Source of the DNA: Campylobacteraceae bacterium
GTDB taxonomy: Bacteria > Campylobacterota > Campylobacteria > Campylobacterales > Sulfurovaceae
DNA length: 6,889 nt
Assembly (NCBI GenBank): GCA_026982175.1
Contig: JALSHP010000010.1
Span: forward strand, 1-6,889
Direction: 5' to 3'
Part shown: piece after piece, positions 1 to 4,927 of the stretch
How positions within the stretch are numbered: the first letter of the stretch is position 1
How the letters are laid out: each line of letters begins with the position of its first letter
The notes under the pieces: generated by a model
Databases searched by the model: none
The model's input: only the letters and a program-made list of their open reading frames with translations
What the model was told of the DNA's origin: nothing
Made by a program: the position numbers and the translations under genes

Positions 1-528
1 CCATTTTCCTAGTTCAAGGTTAAGCTCAAAGCTACCGATGCTTACGCGTTTTAAATCTAAAACTTTTAAAGGTGTGCCAAACTTAGGGTCACTAAGCGTT
101 CCAAAAAGCCGACGGATGTGTCGATTTTTCCCTTCGTCAATCTTGATTCTTAGTTTGGTTTTTGCTCCACCTTTGCTGATTTTCTCTACTTCTAGGGCTT
201 TGAGAATATCTTCTTTGTTTTTTACCCCTTGTTTTGCTAGGTCAATATGGGTTTGTGTGACATGCCCTCTTACCCAAATCTCGTAGGTTTTAATGCAGTT
301 AGCAGGTTTGGTTAAGGCATTGCCTATTTGACCATTTTGCGTAAAGAGCAAAAGCCCTTTTGAGTCCAAATCAAGCCGTCCAATGGGCATCCAACCATCG
401 TTAAAAACCCAATCTGGCAAGAGGTCATAAACTGTTTTTCGCCCACGCTCATCTGAACGTGTGACCACATATCCTTTTGGTTTGTAGAGGGCTAAAAGTT
501 CTTTAGATTGTGTTTCTAAACCAGCCAT
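1..528 (-). CDS. rRNA pseudouridine synthase, RsuA/RluB/RluE/RluF family, 3' end outside window
   Basis: Read by hand on the minus strand from ATG at 528; 176 codons are present and the frame is still open at the left edge. The family isomerises a specific uridine in 16S or 23S rRNA to pseudouridine. Visible family motifs are LYKP (residues 14-17), GRLDLDSKGLLLFT (50-63) with the presumed catalytic Asp53, and EGKNRHIRRLF (132-142). The last visible residues (LELGKW) resemble the usual C-terminal end, so probably only a short tail is missing. The catalytic domain begins almost at the N-terminus and there is no S4 RNA-binding domain, as in E. coli RluE; the target site cannot be told from sequence. 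The start lies inside the end of the aminopeptidase gene (13-bp overlap, different frame), which suggests translational coupling. No strong ribosome binding site is visible. Family call is firm, subfamily is not. Confidence 0.9.
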   Translation of the reverse strand, partial: MAGLETQSKELLALYKPKGYVVTRSDERGRKTVYDLLPDWVFNDGWMPIGRLDLDSKGLLLFTQNGQIGNALTKPANCIKTYEIWVRGHVTQTHIDLAKQGVKNKEDILKALEVEKISKGGAKTKLRIKIDEGKNRHIRRLFGTLSDPKFGTPLKVLDLKRVSIGSFELNLELGKW

Positions 529-1532
529 TTTTGCCCATCAAAAACCACTTGTTTGTCTATTTCTAAAGTGCTAGTATCTATCATAACATCAATGTGAAAT
601 TTACCTGAATTTCTTTTCATTCCCTCTTTGGCATAGATGCCATGTTTTGCCCCTAAAGAGAGATGAAGCCCACACATTCGCTCAAATGTTCCCATGTCGC
701 TTACGGTGTTGTTTTTGCTAAAAGCACGGTTGAGACCTAAGCCCAATTCTCGTACCCACACAAGCTCTTCTTCTGCTTTTATCATCTCTAAAACGGCTTC
801 AAATTCGGCTGTTGAATTTTCTGTGCTAACAAGTTTTCCTTTTTCAATAACAATGGTAATGGCTTGTTCTGGAATGTTTACGTTGTAGTTGGTGTCACCA
901 AAGGCGATGATGTTGGTTCGCCCATTTAAAGAAGTAAGCTCTTTGGACTCGGTAAAGACCTCACCAATGGGGAATTGTCCTCCGATATTGTTCATCTCAC
1001 GGTAGTCACCAATGTTAATTTTAGGTGACTCAAACCCTCCACGATAGATAAGTTGTTCATCACCACTATGTACCACAGCCCCTTGTGCATTGGCTAAAAT
1101 GTGCTTTAGTGTGTGTCCTGTATGATGATAATAATCTTTCTCATAAGCCAAAGCATTCACATAGTTTGTTACTTCATTTTCTTTAGGCATTCTTCCCAAA
1201 TGAGGGTGTTCAGCAACTTTGATTTTTTTCTTAAAGAGTTCAATCCGAATACGAAATGCCGACAAACGAAAACTTTTAGACTGTACCAATGCCACAAAAT
1301 CACCAGCTTTTAAAACCTCAATCTCTCGCATAATCTTTTCAGTTGCTGTGTCATTAAAATTGATAAACACCCCTTTAGGCAAAGCTTCTTTGTAGGCATT
1401 TGTAAGCAGTACAGACAAAGGAGAATCTAAATCGTAAATAACCAAAGCTGTTTGGTTGTCATCATGTAAAAAGACATCACGAAGTACATCGCTTAGGTTT
1501 TGTGAAGCATTTTGAAGTAGGGTGGCTGACAT
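516..1532 (-). CDS. M29-type (AmpS/aminopeptidase T-like) metallo-aminopeptidase, 338 aa
   Basis: Resembles the AmpS/aminopeptidase T group (COG2309, peptidase family M29), cytosolic enzymes with two divalent metals that remove N-terminal residues from peptides. No signal peptide or membrane segment is visible. The C-terminal half has the expected order of acidic and histidine residues: Glu191 in GEVFTES, Glu262 in RELGLGLN, Glu284 and His290 in the ERMCGLHLSLG block, and His313-x-Asp315 in FHIDVMID. In thermophilic M29 enzymes a Tyr seven residues after the first His is a ligand. Here that place is His297 and the nearest Tyr is 300, so activity is likely but not certain. At 338 aa it is shorter than typical M29 enzymes of about 400 aa. 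AGAG lies about 8 bases before the start. The gene overlaps the pseudouridine synthase gene downstream. Its own promoter should lie in 1533-1600, but no clear -10 was chosen. Alternative: a catalytically altered COG2309 member. Confidence 0.8.
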   Translation of the reverse strand: MSATLLQNASQNLSDVLRDVFLHDDNQTALVIYDLDSPLSVLLTNAYKEALPKGVFINFNDTATEKIMREIEVLKAGDFVALVQSKSFRLSAFRIRIELFKKKIKVAEHPHLGRMPKENEVTNYVNALAYEKDYYHHTGHTLKHILANAQGAVVHSGDEQLIYRGGFESPKINIGDYREMNNIGGQFPIGEVFTESKELTSLNGRTNIIAFGDTNYNVNIPEQAITIVIEKGKLVSTENSTAEFEAVLEMIKAEEELVWVRELGLGLNRAFSKNNTVSDMGTFERMCGLHLSLGAKHGIYAKEGMKRNSGKFHIDVMIDTSTLEIDKQVVFDGQKWLV

Positions 1533-1580
1533 ACATACTCTTTGTGGGGGATTGTTTTCTTAGTGTACAAAAATTATGCT

Positions 1581-1609
1581 TTGAGGGACTATTTTAATCC
1601 TGCTATACT
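1581..1609 (+). promoter_or_regulatory. Native MATE promoter, now in front of the truncated copy
   Basis: TTGAGG (1581-1586, four of six matches to TTGACA) is separated by 17 bp from TATACT (1604-1609), which is preceded by TGC as an extended -10. Only the last base of the -35 element lies inside the duplicated segment. This intact pair therefore drives copy 1, the 35-codon truncated ORF, and points rightwards at the 3' end of the toxin-antitoxin operon. Called from sequence only. Confidence 0.6.
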
Positions 1610-1713
1610 TTCGTCTACTATAAATTTATATAAAAGAGAAATATGCTCTCCATAAACAAAGCCAAACATAAAAAAATTCTTTCAATCTCGCTTCCTGCTG
1701 CGTTTAATTCTTT
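1586..1713 (+). repeat. 128-bp perfect direct repeat, copy 1
   Basis: Base-for-base identical to 2462-2589, offset 876 bp. It contains the extended -10 (1604-1609), the AGAGAA ribosome binding site and the first 23 codons plus two bases of the MATE gene. Identity stops sharply at both ends: 1585 is g where 2461 is a, and 1714 is a where 2590 is g. Lack of a single mismatch, also in non-coding bases, suggests a recent duplication or ongoing gene conversion. Confidence 0.97.
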
Positions 1714-1750
1714 AGCAGAAGAATATCGCCAATGTTCAGCCTCTTCTTAG
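1643..1750 (+). pseudogene. Truncated MATE gene start fused to insert sequence, 35 codons
   Basis: Starts at the duplicated MATE ATG with the same ribosome binding site. It reads the same first 24 residues as the intact transporter at 2519, beginning MLSINKAKHKK and ending FNSL. It then crosses the repeat boundary at 1713/1714 into foreign DNA, adds AEEYRQCSASS, and stops at TAG 1748-1750. It holds the cytosolic N-terminus and only the beginning of the first membrane segment, so it cannot transport. With its intact promoter it may still be transcribed and translated. It lies antisense to the small transposase fragment at 1714-1746. Confidence 0.85.
1714..1746 (-). pseudogene. RAYT/Y1 transposase remnant, distal piece
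   Basis: An 11-codon stretch reads EEAEHWRYSSA. EHWRYSSA is a well-known block near the C-terminus of REP-associated (RAYT, IS200-like) transposases, usually a few residues after YIHxNPVKxGYV. A TAA lies in frame two codons upstream, and on the other side the reading crosses into repeat copy 1 with loss of similarity. It is too short to call alone. The case rests on the matching preceding block at 2332-2451 in the same orientation and the correct order. Confidence 0.7.
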
Positions 1751-1765
1751 ATTATTTCTTTACAA

Positions 1766-1984
1766 CTAAGAAGCATTTTGAAGAGCAAGAAGCTCTGTCT
1801 CTTCATCAATTTTTTTTAAAGCATTTTGAATATGCTTAACTTCTTTTTCTTCAAATAAGGGTTCTCCGCATTGCGTACATACCCAAGCAGATACTTCAGC
1901 CCAAGTAATATGATAAGCTTTTCTATCAACACTAAAAGGTGCTGTTGACTGAACCATTGTTCCTTTACAATATAAACATTCCAT
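1766..1984 (-). CDS. YgiT-type zinc-finger protein, putative antitoxin, 72 aa
   Basis: Resembles the N-terminal zinc-binding part of MqsA/YgiT antitoxins. Cys3-x2-Cys6 and Cys36-x2-Cys39 form two CxxC pairs that should bind one zinc ion. Between them is the family-like stretch PFSVDRKAYH (residues 16-25), then AWVCTQCGEPLFEEKEV (33-49) and a helical tail. E. coli MqsA (about 131 aa) has a C-terminal helix-turn-helix domain; this protein ends after the zinc domain and its helix, so it lacks an obvious DNA-binding part. It follows the DUF4258 gene after four bases. Its ribosome binding site (GAGAGGAGA) lies in the last toxin codons, so the two are translationally linked. Known modules of this type place the toxin first. 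Function as antitoxin is inferred from this pairing. Confidence 0.85.
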   Translation of the reverse strand: MECLYCKGTMVQSTAPFSVDRKAYHITWAEVSAWVCTQCGEPLFEEKEVKHIQNALKKIDEETELLALQNAS

Positions 1985-1988
1985 TGTA

Positions 1989-2291
1989 TTATCTCCTCTC
2001 TTTAAAATTATTTGACCATAATTTAGGGTCAGGTAAATAAGCTGTAATAATCGCTAAATAATCATCTTTAGGTGAACATACAATATGAATAGGACGTTCA
2101 TTTACATAAGCAATCAAACAGCTTTCTCCTCTTTCATCGTGAGGATAATCTTCAATAATTTCACCAAGTTCAATAACTTCTTGAACATCTTCAACACTTA
2201 TCATTCTATCTAAGCGAGACATTTGTTTGAGTGCATGAGGAAGAAAAAGAACTTTTTTATTTTTGGCTATTAAAATTTCATTTTTAGTCAT
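1989..2291 (-). CDS. DUF4258 protein, putative toxin of a two-gene module, 100 aa
   Basis: The sequence has the DUF4258 pattern: PHALKQM (residues 18-24), the GEIIEDYPHDERG block (43-55) followed by SCLI, RPIHIVCSPKDDYLAIITAY (66-85), and an ending in PDPKLW. DUF4258 proteins are small alpha/beta proteins often encoded directly before a YgiT-type zinc-finger gene and are thought to act as RNA-targeting toxins; no activity can be seen here. The ATG at 2291 is the only ATG, GTG or TTG before Met24 and no start lies between it and an in-frame stop upstream. A TATAAT sits seven bases before the ATG, and no ribosome binding site is visible, so translation may be leaderless. It shares a likely promoter with the antitoxin gene. 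The module splits a transposase remnant. Confidence 0.82.
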   Translation of the reverse strand: MTKNEILIAKNKKVLFLPHALKQMSRLDRMISVEDVQEVIELGEIIEDYPHDERGESCLIAYVNERPIHIVCSPKDDYLAIITAYLPDPKLWSNNFKERR

Positions 2292-2298
2292 AGGATTG

Positions 2299-2304
2299 AT
2301 TATA
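2299..2304 (-). promoter_or_regulatory. -10 element of the DUF4258-YgiT operon
   Basis: A perfect TATAAT on the minus strand, with seven bases between it and the toxin ATG. Upstream is a T-rich tract (TTTTTG, AATATTTATGA) of the kind seen before Campylobacterota -10 elements; no TTGACA is present. A start about seven bases downstream would fall at or next to the A of the ATG and give a leaderless or nearly leaderless message. Prediction from sequence only. Confidence 0.55.
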
Positions 2305-2331
2305 TCATAAATATTTTCAAAAAGAGAATCT

Positions 2332-2451
2332 TTATCTATTTGGCTTGAGTGGATTTTGATGTATATAATTTATTTTTTCAAACATCATCATTTCTGATTC
2401 TATTAAGATTACTTCTCTGGGGGTGGATGAGATAGGGTGAATAAGGTTCAT
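2332..2451 (-). pseudogene. RAYT/Y1 transposase remnant, proximal piece, 39 codons
   Basis: The open frame from ATG 2451 to TAA 2332 contains ESEMMMFEKINYIHQNPLK (residues 18-36). This resembles the C-terminal half of REP-associated tyrosine transposases, where a block like E-K-L-x-Y-I-H-N-N-P-V-K is followed by RGYV and later EHWRYSSA. Here it stops at KPNR, and the continuation appears at 1746-1714, beyond the toxin-antitoxin genes. The HUH motif and catalytic Tyr of the family lie further upstream in the protein and are not in the window, so this cannot be an active transposase. The frame has a stop just beyond the insert edge in repeat copy 2. It may still be transcribed, but no role is proposed. 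Confidence 0.75.
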
Positions 2452-2456
2452 GCTCT

Positions 2457-2485
2457 CTAAAGGACTATTTTAATCCTGCTATACT
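2457..2485 (+). promoter_or_regulatory. Promoter of the intact MATE gene after the duplication
   Basis: The repeated extended -10, TGC then TATACT (2480-2485), lies 33 bases before the MATE ATG. The position of the former -35 now reads CTAAAG, because all but its last base lies outside the duplicated segment. It matches TTGACA at only two positions, against four in the original. Transcription may persist through the extended -10 but could be weaker. Prediction only; -35 elements are often weak in this phylum. Confidence 0.5.
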
Positions 2486-2589
2486 TTCGTCTACTATAAA
2501 TTTATATAAAAGAGAAATATGCTCTCCATAAACAAAGCCAAACATAAAAAAATTCTTTCAATCTCGCTTCCTGCTGCGTTTAATTCTTT
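2462..2589 (+). repeat. 128-bp perfect direct repeat, copy 2
   Basis: Identical to 1586-1713. It runs from 18 bases before the -10 into codon 24 of the intact MATE gene, so this copy is continuous with native sequence on its right side. Homologous recombination between the copies would delete exactly 876 bp (one repeat plus the insert) and recreate a normal aminopeptidase-MATE intergenic region with the TTGAGG element. Confidence 0.97.
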
Positions 2590-3844
2590 GCTTGATATGC
2601 TTCAAGTGATTACCGACCTCATTATGGTAGGGACTATCTCTGCTGTAGCTGTGGCTTCTGTGGGGCTTGGGCTTCAAGCATTAATGTTTGTTTTTTCAGT
2701 TTTAACGGTGCTTCAAGTAGGAACAAATGCGTTAATCTCTAGGTTCTATGGGGCAAAACGCATGAATCAAGGCTCTTTAGCTTTGGCAACACTTTTACGC
2801 TTTGCTTTTTTGCTTTCTGTTCCTATGACACTCTTTTGGTACTTTGGGTCAAGGGGATTTTATGGTTGGATGGGGGTCGCTTCAGAAGTTCAAGATTTGG
2901 GGACTGCTTATGTCTCTATTTTAACGCTTATGATTCCTTTTATTTTGCTCAAATATGTCTTTGTAACAGCACTCAATGCCACGGGTGACACCACGACCCC
3001 AATGTATGTCAAAATCGCTTCTATTGTTTTAAATGTTTCGTTGAACTATATGCTTATTTTTGGAAACTTTGGTTTTCCTGCGATGGGTGTTTCAGGGGCT
3101 GCTGTGGCAACGGTGATTGTCAATGTGTTGGAGTTGGGTGTTTATGTTTGGCTCTATGTAAAGAGAAAAACACCTTTTACACCTCGGTGGTACTTTTCAA
3201 AATCTTTGTTAGACAGAGCCTTAAAAGTTGGACTTCCTGCGACCTATGAACGAACCCTCACGGTGACCTCTTTTATGTTGTTTACCTACATCATTGCCAA
3301 TTATAGCACCGAAGCCTTGGCTGGGTATCAGATTGGTTTACGCATTGAGGGCTTGGCATTTATGCCAGGCATTGGCTTTACCATTGCGGCTATGGCACTC
3401 ATGGGGCAGGGGCTTGGTGCCAAAAAGCCTGAACAAGCACGTGAAGATGTTTTGTTGGTGCTAAAGTATGCCATTGGCTTGATGTTTTTTCTATCATTTT
3501 TTATGATATTTATGCCTGAATATATTGTGGCATATTTCACCAATGATGCTAAAACCATTGAACAAGCAAGTCTTTACTTACAAATTGTGGGGCTTTCTCA
3601 AATCCCTTTAGCCTTTAACTTTGTACTCTCTGGTGCATTAAGAGGAGCAGGGGATTCTAAACGTACTTTACGCATTAACTTAAGCTCTTTATGGTTGGTT
3701 CGGATTATTCCTGCGTTTGTGTTGTCGTGGATTTTTCATGACATCATGTGGGTTTACATTGCGATGATTTCAGATACCTTTGTCAAGGCTCTTTTTTTGT
3801 GGAGAGCTTTTGACAAAGGAGAGTGGAAGAAGATAGAGGTTTAA
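2519..3844 (+). CDS. MATE-family multidrug/cation antiporter, 441 aa
   Basis: An inner-membrane efflux protein of the MATE family, expected to export drugs or metabolites in exchange for Na+ or H+. About 12 membrane segments can be picked out in two homologous halves. The first half carries Asp33 in the first helix (VITDLIMVG), at a place where MATE proteins often use an acidic residue, and the NATGDTTTPM loop (153-162). The second half carries Glu244 in ATYERTL, the GLAFMPGIGFTIAAMALMGQGLGAKKP region (compare 278-304) and the matching ALRGAGDSKRTL loop (373-384). Length is normal for the family (about 440-460). The AGAGAA ribosome binding site ends three bases before the ATG. The first 23 codons lie in the direct repeat; the gene itself is intact. 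It converges on aroC with three bases between stop codons and no room for a terminator. Substrate unknown. Confidence 0.93.
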   Translation: MLSINKAKHKKILSISLPAAFNSLLDMLQVITDLIMVGTISAVAVASVGLGLQALMFVFSVLTVLQVGTNALISRFYGAKRMNQGSLALATLLRFAFLLSVPMTLFWYFGSRGFYGWMGVASEVQDLGTAYVSILTLMIPFILLKYVFVTALNATGDTTTPMYVKIASIVLNVSLNYMLIFGNFGFPAMGVSGAAVATVIVNVLELGVYVWLYVKRKTPFTPRWYFSKSLLDRALKVGLPATYERTLTVTSFMLFTYIIANYSTEALAGYQIGLRIEGLAFMPGIGFTIAAMALMGQGLGAKKPEQAREDVLLVLKYAIGLMFFLSFFMIFMPEYIVAYFTNDAKTIEQASLYLQIVGLSQIPLAFNFVLSGALRGAGDSKRTLRINLSSLWLVRIIPAFVLSWIFHDIMWVYIAMISDTFVKALFLWRAFDKGEWKKIEV

Positions 3845-3847
3845 AGT

Positions 3848-4927
3848 TTAGTTCTTATAAATCGCTTGAAGATGCTCCATCTTTTTTCCCATGTTAAGCA
3901 AGGTCATATCGGCTAAAACAAGTGCCATCATCGCTTCGGTGACGACTGAACCTCTTATGGCAACACAAGGGTCATGGCGACCTTTAAGCTCAAATTTCAT
4001 CGCTTCATTGGCTGTGTTTACGGTGTCTTGTTCTTGAAAAATAGAAGGGGTGGGCTTAAAGTGGGTTTTAACCACAATGTCATCGCCATTGGAGATGCCA
4101 CCAAGCATTCCTCCTGCGTGATTTGAGGTAAATCCTGTTGGGGTAATGCCATCGTTGTTTTGACTCCCTTTGAGTGAAGTAGAGGCAATGCCATCACCAA
4201 TCTCCACGGCTTTGGCTGCGTTAATGCCCATCATCGCTTCAGCTAAAATGGCATCGAGTTTGTAGTAGAGTGGTTCACCCAAGCCAATAGGCACACCAGT
4301 AGCCACCGTTAGCACCACGCCACCTACGGAGTCGTGTTTGTTTTTAGCCGATAAAATTGCCTCTTGTTGAGCCTCTTCAACTTTTGCATCTAAGGCGTAA
4401 AGCAGGGAAGATTTTGCATGTTCAAAATCATAGCTTTTGGCTTGAATGCCATCGACTTCGCAAAGTCCAGAGAGAATCTCAATGCCTAATGTTTTAAGCA
4501 TCAGTTTAGCAATTGCTCCTCCTGCTACACGGGCAGCTGTTTCTCGTGCTGAACTTCGTCCACCTCCACGGTAGTCACGCAGTCCATATTTGTGAAAGTA
4601 GGTAAAATCGGCATGACCTGGACGGAAGAGGTCTTTAATGTTGTCATAGTCACGGCTTTTTTGGTTGCCATTAAAAATTACCATCATAATGGGTGTACCT
4701 GTGCTAAGTCCCTCAAATGTTCCTGAGAGAATTTCTACTTTGTCGTCTTCTTTTCGTGCAGTTTCGAGTTTGCTTTTGCCTGGTTTTCGTCTGTCAAGTT
4801 CAGACTGAATAAACGCTTCATCTATGGAAAGACCTGCTGGAACACCATCGACAATGCACCCTAAGGCTTTTCCATGAGACTCCCCAAAGGTGGTCATGGT
4901 AAATGCTTTTCCAAATGTGTTTGACAT
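3848..4927 (-). CDS. aroC: Chorismate synthase, 359 aa
   Basis: Makes chorismate from 5-enolpyruvylshikimate-3-phosphate by phosphate elimination, the last step of the shikimate pathway; it needs reduced FMN and acts in the cytosol. The family signatures are present: GESHGKALGCIVDGVPAGL (residues 15-33) with His18, RPGHADFTYFHKYG (102-115) with His105, the DYRGGGRSSARETAARVAGG stretch (118-137) that helps bind flavin and substrate, and RHDPCVAIRG (317-326). Length is typical. The ATG overlaps the rnc stop by one base (TAATG), and a GAGGGA ribosome binding site lies in the last rnc codons, so the two are translationally coupled and share an operon. Flavin reductase activity of its own cannot be judged from sequence. 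Confidence 0.97.
   Translation of the reverse strand: MSNTFGKAFTMTTFGESHGKALGCIVDGVPAGLSIDEAFIQSELDRRKPGKSKLETARKEDDKVEILSGTFEGLSTGTPIMMVIFNGNQKSRDYDNIKDLFRPGHADFTYFHKYGLRDYRGGGRSSARETAARVAGGAIAKLMLKTLGIEILSGLCEVDGIQAKSYDFEHAKSSLLYALDAKVEEAQQEAILSAKNKHDSVGGVVLTVATGVPIGLGEPLYYKLDAILAEAMMGINAAKAVEIGDGIASTSLKGSQNNDGITPTGFTSNHAGGMLGGISNGDDIVVKTHFKPTPSIFQEQDTVNTANEAMKFELKGRHDPCVAIRGSVVTEAMMALVLADMTLLNMGKKMEHLQAIYKN

Larger units (their letters stand above)
1714..2461 (-). mobile_element. 748-bp nested insert: RAYT transposase fragments carrying a toxin-antitoxin module
   Basis: All DNA between the two repeat copies. Read on the minus strand it holds, in order, a RAYT/Y1-transposase piece (2451-2332), the promoter and genes of a DUF4258/YgiT module (2304-1766), and a further RAYT piece (1746-1714) that follows the first piece in the normal order of the protein. 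The insert is visibly more AT-rich than its neighbours. No terminal inverted repeats, REP palindromes or complete transposase were found, so it is probably not self-mobile now. Y1 transposases are not known for making target duplications, so the 128-bp flanking repeats need another origin, such as repair-associated capture or recombination. Confidence 0.75.

Noticed and set aside
38..286. Plus-strand open frame of 82 codons
   Set aside because: It lies opposite the pseudouridine synthase coding region, whose motifs (GRLD, EGKNRHIRRLF) are clear; no family features.
694..1313. Two plus-strand open frames within the aminopeptidase gene
   Set aside because: Shadows of a well-supported minus-strand gene.
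1718..1747. AGAAGA/TCTTCT arms as a terminator for the copy 1 transcript or the antitoxin gene
   Set aside because: Six AT-rich pairs around a loop of about 18 bases, with no T-run on either strand.
1766..2291. Calling the module mqsRA
   Set aside because: The second gene resembles only the zinc part of MqsA, and the first is DUF4258 rather than an MqsR-type protein; order is similar but the toxin family differs.
2332..2451. Treating the 39-codon frame as an ordinary small gene
   Set aside because: Its C-terminal half matches the transposase YIHxNP block and its continuation is found beyond the module, so it is better read as a remnant.
1586..2589. CRISPR array or IS with classical target duplication
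   Set aside because: Only two repeat copies, each containing gene sequence, and 128 bp is far too long for an ordinary insertion-sequence duplication; no terminal inverted repeats.
3838..3860. Bidirectional terminator between MATE and aroC
   Set aside because: Only three bases separate the stop codons and no stem-loop with flanking A/T runs is visible there.
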